This document shows, piece by piece, positions 58,578-64,000 of a stretch of DNA of 64,000 nt. The translations under genes were made by a program, and so were the position numbers. The notes under the pieces are model-generated. The model ran no database searches and was not told the DNA's origin. It saw nothing but the letters and a program-made list of their open reading frames with translations. The stretch lies in assembly GCF_040869045.1 (NCBI RefSeq), contig NC_090323.1, forward strand, positions 266,232,392 through 266,296,391, read 5' to 3'. The DNA is from Eurosta solidaginis. Lineage: Eukaryota > Arthropoda > Insecta > Diptera > Tephritidae. Positions within the stretch are counted from its first letter, which is position 1. Each line of letters opens with the position of its first letter.

Positions 58578-59085
58578 TCTTCAGAGCATTCCCCTTAGTA
58601 AGGCAACCTCTCTCCCGAAATTTGTTACGATAGGTTTTAAGATTTTTGATTAATAATATTTCTAAAATTGGTTTAATCACAAGTGGGCGGTGCCAAGCCC
58701 ATTTTAAACAATTTTTTCCAAATTGTTAACAAGAGTGTCAATATCATACCGCACGTCAAATTTCAACATTCTGGGTGTATTATTTACTAAATAGGCAAGT
58801 TTTTTGTGTTTTCCAAAATGTCATATCATCCGATTTCGCTCATCTTCAATACCAATCTATTCTGGGTCCAGGTAAGCTCGTGTGGTGAAGATATCTCAAT
58901 ATTTGCTGAAGTTATAGTGTTAACGGCAGACGAACGGCCGGACAGACAAGGCTCAATCAAATTTGTTTTCAATGCTGATGATTTTGATTTATGGAAGTCT
59001 ATATCTATCTCGATTCCTTTATACCTGTACAACCAACCGTTTCAAAGCTAATATACTCTGTGTGCCAAGCACGCTGAGTATAAAG
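58577..59085 (+). mobile_element. Helentron-like element copy E, right part
   Basis: It resumes the alignment with copy D (GAGCATTCC, AAGGCAACCTCT, GTTACGATAGGTTT, AAGTGGGCGGTGCC). It has a short GACGAACGGCCGGACAGAC core followed by AAGGCTCAATCAAA, and ends at CCAAGCACGCTGAGTATAA. The right end pairs with ATACTCAGCGTGAGCT at the left end of copy E (55353-55370), as in other family members. Confidence 0.6.
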
Positions 59086-59739
59086 AGTTCCATAACACAT
59101 ACCCACAAAAATAATTTTCGAGCCAGCGAATAAAAAATCGATTTTTCGAACAAAATTCTCCATAAAAGGATTTTTTTTTTCAAAAAACTGCATTTACCAA
59201 TTTTGCATTTGCCAATTGACACAAAAAAAAATACATAAAAAATGATTTGGAGCCTTGAAAATGAAAAAAAATGTATGAAAATCGAAAAAATCGATGAAAT
59301 TTCGCAGGCTTCAAATTTATTTTTTTGTTTTTATTCCTATCGAAAAATCGATGGCGCGATATCGGTTAATAAATCGACCCAGTCTAATGTGTAGGTTTCA
59401 TTATTTGGTGCTTGCGTTGTTTTTGTTGTTCTAGTGAAATTTTTTTAGTAATGGCAAGCGTTTTGGAATTGAATAGCGATGTACGATTCTTGATAGCAAT
59501 ATACTTCCTTACGTGACTAAGAAGAGCTATCTATGTTGTTTGGTGTTAAAAGCTCTTAAAACAAGCTGGTTATACTTTTAATCTTACAGCATTCACACTG
59601 TGGCGAAAAGGATCACAATATATGTATATCAGCTGGCGGTTCAGTTGAAAAATTAAACAATTTATTTCTTCCAATCAGCTAACGACTTGTTCTTCATTAC
59701 AGGAAAGTGCGCCCTCATTGATAAGGAGGGGTCGGGATA

Positions 59740-60800
59740 GGTTGAAAAGACTGGGCGAGAATTTGCATTCCAGCCCGACCCTTAGGCTACCAATAGACCC
59801 ATTGTGATGCCCAAAACAGTAAATAACCCCTACGGTACCTGCTACTGCTAATAGACAGTTTAATAATAATTTAACTATAGCCCTAAGTTCTAGCACCGAC
59901 ACAAGTTTTTTTAAAAACTGTTGAACGAGAGCAGACAACCTCATTCCACCGTACAGTGGCGCAAAAAATGCTGCACGCTTTGCTTCTCCTCAATATATCT
60001 GCAGCTGCGCAGTTATCGTAAGTTTCGATGCCCATCCTAGCAGCGTGAGTGCCTACCAAACAGAGACCAGTGAGAACCCTAATAAAGGACTAAAGTTCGG
60101 ACACAGGAAGGCCAAACCAACATTCATGACTCTCATATAGGAAGCGCCAGCCAAGCACATTTGCCCTGCCAATAGTGCTCGTGTGTAAACAAACCATTTT
60201 TGGGAGGGATACAGGCGGTCTTAACTGTTCTGGCCAGCTCATCAACTATTCAGTTGATTTCAATATCCATCTAATCATCCTTTTCCTGGATTTAGGCCCA
60301 GCTGCAAATTGTGGTACAGCAGTGCATATTACTAACATTTCCGTTTAATAAACTGTACTGGTATTGGGTTAACAATGCCTGTATAGATCCAATGTACTAC
60401 TTTAGGAAAAAAACCCAGTTTTCTCTTTTACAAGAGAACAACCAAATCAGTTCTTGGTGCTTTCTTTACCCGATCTACTGTATTGTCACTCCAGAGTAGC
60501 TTTCTTTCCGAATAAACAAATACTTGACTTTATCGCTGAAAACCAGGCTTGCGCAGTCAGCCTTGGGTGGTTTACGAGTCGGTTTTTGTGCCTTCTTTAA
60601 GAGTGCAGCTCAGTTTTTCCAGGCTTACTTTGAGTCCCGAGCTTCTTGCCTAGTTACATATTGTTGATATCGCAGTATTAGATTTTAACGAGGTTTAAGG
60701 AATTTTTTCCGCATAAAAAGACAAATGTCTTCCGCGTAGGCAATCACCTTATGGTCCACCACCTCCATGAGTTGTTGCAGTCGAAAACATTTACTTACTT
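59740..60800 (-). mobile_element. Decayed LINE (RT palm to C terminus)
   Basis: Read on the minus strand: KVIAYAEDICLFMRKKF at about 60700-60750 is the YADD box with the first Asp changed to Glu. GLKVSLEKL follows near 60630, then GFFPKVVHWIYTGIVNPI near 60350-60400, the block before RNase H. GTHAARMGIETYDNC near 60030, just before where the zinc knuckle should be, is next. Sequence to about 59740 looks like the 3' UTR. RNase H is deleted or unreadable between 60300 and 60200. Frames are broken throughout. No TSD found. Confidence 0.65.
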
Positions 60801-61221
60801 TTCTGTACATAATATTTTGTTCTTTAGATTTAAAAGAAAGCTTCGAGGGTTGAAGAATTATTGAAGCTCATTAATGTCACTGCCCTACGCCATAGCCGAA
60901 AAATTACACATTTCCACCTCTCCACGTGGAAGAAAGCTTTGAGGAGTGATAAAGAAAAAACAATGAAAAAAGCCCACATTGATCTCCTGGTATGTCTCAA
61001 GCGTATTTGATAAAAAAAGCCAAATATGCTGTACGGTCACTTTTGGACGAACGAATCTTTGAACGTCTCGAATCTTGGAACTCTTTGAGGACATGCAACA
61101 TTTATCTCCGACTAAGTGAAACTGTGATGTGTAGCAATAAGTGGCGGATTTGTCTGTTAAATATGCAGGAAAACGGGACAGAATTTTGCCATTTTCGAAT
61201 AAAAAAGCCCGAGTTAATATT
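60801..61221. other. Unassigned DNA with two open frames
   Basis: A 96-codon plus-strand frame (60992-61282) and an overlapping minus-strand frame (60885-61094) have ordinary amino-acid composition but no domain I recognise. They lie between a LINE and a SINE and may be debris of either. Confidence 0.35.
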
Positions 61222-61227
61222 CGGGCC

Positions 61228-61525
61228 GCCGTGGTCCAGGAAAGGCAACATCAACGTCTTTAGAAGCAAGGTTTTTCAATAGGAAATAAATTTAAGTGGG
61301 ATCGCCCCTCGGATGTGGTTTCGTAAAGACTCGAGTGTTGCTGCCACGAGAAGCTTCCCAGCGAAAATTTATGTGGTTGCAGTTGCTGGTCGTAGTGGGT
61401 ATAAAACATTTAGATTCCGTCCAACCGATTCGTATCGAAAATTAAAAAGAAGACGATGCAAATTGGAAGAGAAGCTAGGCCCAAAATCTCCTAGAAGGTA
61501 AATCGCGTCTTTAAAATATTTTTTG
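61228..61525 (+). mobile_element. tRNA-derived SINE, decayed copy, plus strand
   Basis: GCCGTGGT then AGGCAACATCA are what is left of the head; the B box is deleted. The body follows in order: GATCGCCCCTCGG, GGGTATAAAACATTTAG, GATGCAAATTGGAAGAGAAG, CCAAAATCTC and the AATCGCGTCTT 3' end, each matching the copy at 23720-24073 read on its sense strand. The 62-codon ORF at 61313-61501 is inside this SINE and is not a gene. Confidence 0.65.
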
Positions 61526-62601
61526 CGTTCGAACAAAATCTCAATAAAAGGTCTATATTTCATAAACTGTTATACAATCGTTAAATATTGTAAATCCGTG
61601 CAGTATTAAGCAGGAAAAAAACTGTTCGCAACCATTAACAGCTCATTGCCACTTTAGCGGGGGGTCGACCCTAACTTCAGCAGCATTGCCACACAAAGTT
61701 TAACGGGCGCAAACATCATGCAGCTTGAATGGCGCCATTGTCCAAGGAAAGAGTCACTACAATATCAACTCATTTGATGAGACGGACAACCTCTGCTGCC
61801 GCTGACGCTTTGGTAGCACGTAGAAGCTTTACGATAGGGTCGTTGCAGAAGCTTGGCCTGCTATAGTCGAGGACGTTGTCGAGTTGCGCGAAATGAGTTA
61901 TAAATTTTGTTGCGCTGTTGATGGTGCATATTATGATATCAGCTTACAACAACTTACACACATACACACAAATGTGTAGTTATGAGCTGCTGGCCTATGC
62001 TTGCGGCTGGTCAGGGATGTAAATTTTAAATGCAAAAAAAAATCTTATGATTATATTTTTATTTGTTATTTCTTTGTTTTTAATTTTGTCATGTTTAATA
62101 GCGAAGTAGCGGCAGCAGCAAACTGTACACAAACCCACTGACAGTGAAAATTAATGTTGCCATTGCATTTAAATTCTTACAACACATTGTCTGTTGTTGC
62201 TGCCGTTTAAAATCCTTACTTTTGTGGCTACATATCGACTGCGACTCCTTTGCCACCGAATAGCTGATGTTGACCATCAATAATATGGAAGCTTTATATT
62301 ATATCCAGAGCTTTTATACCCAGCTGTTCTATACACAGGGCATTATAACATTAATCGCATAGTGGTATATTTTGAGACGAGAAATATATAGACTTCCTTA
62401 TATAGAAATTATCAGTGTCAAAAAACATTTCGATTGAGCCGTGCTCCCGCGTCTACCAACAAGATAACTTCTGCCCAAAGAGAGTTAGTTTTACCAACAT
62501 CGGTTCATGGGTTTATCAGAACATGGAATTGCAATTGCTATTAAAATTTGTTGAAACTGAACGACAACTACGCGCACTTTGTTGTTGTTGTTGGTACCGA
62601 G
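61526..62601. other. Unassigned non-coding DNA
   Basis: No features recognised. It includes the motif GCGGGGGGTCGACCC at 61658-61672. GTTGTT steps at 62580-62592 abut the LINE 3' end. Confidence 0.45.
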
Positions 62602-63028
62602 GTTAGGTTAAGTTGAACTGGCCGGTCCATGAGAACCTCACATAGACTGAATGAGTCCGTAGTGTTACCAGAAGTTTATTTAACGACCAAACTGAAAAAC
62701 CCTATATAAAACCAGAACCTATGTTATAAAATAACTCAGTCCTCTTGGCAAATACTATAAGCTTTCTAGTACCTATGGCACTCGCTGTTTCTAGATCTGA
62801 CGGCTGTATCACTCCTAATAGCTGGAGTCTAAGCCTGGCAAGCGCAGAGCACGAGTACCAGACGTGCTCAATTGTTTCCTCCTCCAACCCGCGCTTCATA
62901 CATCTGCTATCACTGACCAAGCATGATTTAGAGGCATGTGACGCCAGAAGGCAGTATCCGGTCAAAATACTCGTCATGAGGCATCAGTCCCCTCTTTTAA
63001 TGATAGAAGCAAATTTGTTAATCTAAGC
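62602..63028 (-). mobile_element. 5'-truncated LINE 3' fragment, relative of 3878-5657
   Basis: The sequence is collinear with 3880-4310 with few indels: TTGAACTGGCCG, GAGTCCGTAGTGTTACCAGA, ATGTTATAAAATAACTC and so on up to TTGTTA-TCTAAG, where similarity stops. Only the zinc-knuckle end and 3' UTR remain. The 3' end is GGTTAGGTTAAGTTG, one change from the TTAGG repeats of the other copy. No TSD could be defined. Its truncated 5' end abuts another dispersed repeat at 63030. Confidence 0.85.
62702..62977 (-). pseudogene. LINE C-terminal zinc-knuckle remnant
   Basis: The 91-codon frame reads MTSILTGYCLLASHASKSCLV and then CMKRGLEEETIEHVWYSCSAL. Compared with 4002-4397, the His of the knuckle is present here but the second Cys is Arg, and the end of the protein differs by a frameshift. 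The copy is inactive. Confidence 0.8.
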
Positions 63029-63029
63029 T

Positions 63030-63420
63030 TCTAGGATAGATAGCAAGAAGAAGAGGAAGGAAATGAAAGGAGGAGTGGATTGGAAATTAGGAGATCAAGT
63101 AGTGGGTGGGGATAGGAGGTGGGAAGAAATTGGGTTGTAAGAGAGAAAGGGGTAAAATGAATGGATTCAAAGGATTGATAAGCGCAATACAAAGCTTTAT
63201 ATAGCTTCCGCAGCTCAATACTCAACTACACCTACCCGAGTGCAATCTTGTTACAAATATGAAGGCATCATACCCATATTTAACAGGCGAGGCTGTAGCG
63301 ACCCCTAGTTCGTCTGGGGCGGGATGACCTAGAAGCTTTAATAAGATCATATTAAATCGTTCAAGAAATGGTTAGACCAGTAACTTAATAGAGCTTGTTT
63401 TTGTTACCAGAGTATTCGGG
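63030..63420 (-). repeat. Dispersed repeat with pyrimidine-rich tract, copy 2
   Basis: Homologous in inverse orientation to 10070-10560; shared words in order are listed there. Here the tract reads as A/G-rich on the plus strand at 63035-63160. A second purine-rich block at 63415-63640 lies outside the recognised homology. Confidence 0.55.
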
Positions 63421-63925
63421 AGAGCAGAAGGTAAATGGGAAAGAAGGAGGGCAGTAAGGGAAGTAGAGAAATGGCAAAGAAGTGGGGTGGAGGAAAAGAA
63501 ATAAAGATAAGGAGATGAGAAGACCGAAATATAGCGGTGGATAAGGAGACAAAGGGCTAGGGAAAGTGGGAGGTAGAGAAAGAGGAAGAAAAAAGAAGAA
63601 CAGTGAGACCTAGAGCAAGAGTTAAATAACAAAGAAAAAAACAGGCGGAAGGTGAAAATGCAATGGCTTAGAACAAGCGTGCTCAAGGGATTTGATCAAC
63701 GGAGCCAAACTAAGACAACGTCAATAAAAGTGCAACAACTTCCTTTCGTGATCGACAGCATGTAAAACTAGAACGAATTTGGCTTCTTACTAAAATACAA
63801 AAAAACAAAGCAAAGTTTTGGACAGGCATTAATCTCAAAGTAAGTCCCTAAGAGAGAAGAGATAGATCCACCAATAAGTATACCGAGTTGATCAGGATGA
63901 CGATATGACGATCTAAGCTGATGTT
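63421..63925. other. Purine-rich and unassigned DNA
   Basis: 63421-63640 is mostly A and G on the plus strand; the opposite strand is open for about 100 codons only because of that bias. The remainder has no recognisable feature. Confidence 0.5.
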
Positions 63926-63929
63926 ATGA

Positions 63930-64000
63930 CCGTCCGTCCTGCGTCAGTCTGTCTGTTTGAACACAAACTAGTCCCTCCATTTTTGAGATATCTTGATGAA
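63930..64000 (-). mobile_element. Partial GTCY-core repeat running off the window
   Basis: GTCCGTCCTGCGTCAGTCTG followed by TTTTTGAGATATCTTGATGAA is, in antisense, the TTCATCAAGATAxCTCAAA...GGACGGAC sequence that precedes the core of the Helentron-like copies (for example 36225-36290). It is cut by the window edge, so subfamily and length are unknown. Confidence 0.45.

Larger units (their letters stand above)
54976..59384. mobile_element. Possible TIR-bounded unit (TA target) holding nested insertions
   Basis: CTGGGTCGATTT at 54978-54989, continuing through GATATCGCGCCATCGATTTT and CGATAGGA to 55036, is matched in inverse orientation at 59335-59382. TA lies 2 bp outside each end (54974-54975 and 59385-59386). 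The two arms are about 50 bp with small indels. If these are TIRs of one element, it contains Helentron copy E, which itself contains the hairpin insertion. They could instead be two unrelated solo copies of one end. The outermost GGGTCGATTT resembles the MITE end at 6627. Confidence 0.4.

Noticed and set aside
61313..61501. 62-codon Arg/Lys-rich frame
   Set aside because: Inside a decayed SINE copy; the same nucleotides occur in the SINE at 23720-24073.
63372..63686. 104-codon Ser/Leu/Phe-rich frame on the minus strand
   Set aside because: Caused by a pyrimidine-rich strand; no start context or conserved motif.

Overview
This is 64 kb of AT-rich eukaryotic DNA, almost certainly from a higher fly. 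The Diptera assignment rests on several copies of a DINE-1/mini-me-like (Helentron-type) repeat with its GGAC/GTCY tetranucleotide core. A tephritid fruit fly is my best guess, because the LINE, SINE and TIR families look like those common in tephritids; that last step is inference from memory. I find no convincing multi-exon host gene, so the window reads as intergenic DNA or the inside of a very large intron, built mostly of transposable elements at all stages of decay. The only host-gene candidate is a weak one: a 44-residue signal-peptide-like ORF behind a TATA box near 8.3-8.5 kb.

Layout. 0-3.9 kb: unrecognised DNA. 3.88-5.66 kb: 5'-truncated LINE (RT, RNase H, zinc knuckle) with a 13-bp target-site duplication (TSD). 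6.62-7.22 kb: MITE with long TIRs. 7.2-12.5 kb: mostly unassigned; it holds the peptide candidate and a dispersed repeat with a pyrimidine-rich tract. 12.5-13.7 and 16.5-17.0 kb: decayed LINE pieces, with a triplet-repeat block between them. 18.9-26 kb: a stack of nested insertions. A decayed plus-strand LINE is split by a foldback element (8-bp TSD) and again by a 795-bp hAT-like element that keeps a BED zinc finger (8-bp TSD). The foldback arms are in turn split by a Helentron-like element and a tRNA-derived SINE (10-bp TSD). 27.8-29.5 and 34.2-36.4 kb: two more Helentron-like copies.

36.85-42.24 kb is the most striking structure: two 2,496-bp copies of one TIR element, apparently identical, in opposite orientation and 400 bp apart. 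Each has 34-bp TIRs and its own 7-bp TSD, and together they form a 5.4-kb palindrome. 42.8-45.2 kb: a second Helentron subfamily inside TTCGAA-rich DNA. 46.3-47.8 kb: a decayed short-period array whose motif resembles the foldback satellite. 51.6-53.9 kb: two LINE pieces, one with a 14-bp TSD and a near-complete RNase H/zinc-knuckle C terminus. 55-59.4 kb: a possible TIR-bounded unit holding a Helentron copy that is itself split by an insertion ending in a near-perfect 275-bp hairpin. 59.7-63.4 kb: further LINE, SINE and dispersed-repeat copies. A partial GTCY-type repeat runs off the right end.

No gene set here works together as a pathway. The useful information is the order of insertions, recorded by TSDs, and the unusual secondary-structure potential of three inverted-repeat systems: the 5.4-kb palindrome, the foldback element and the 275-bp hairpin.
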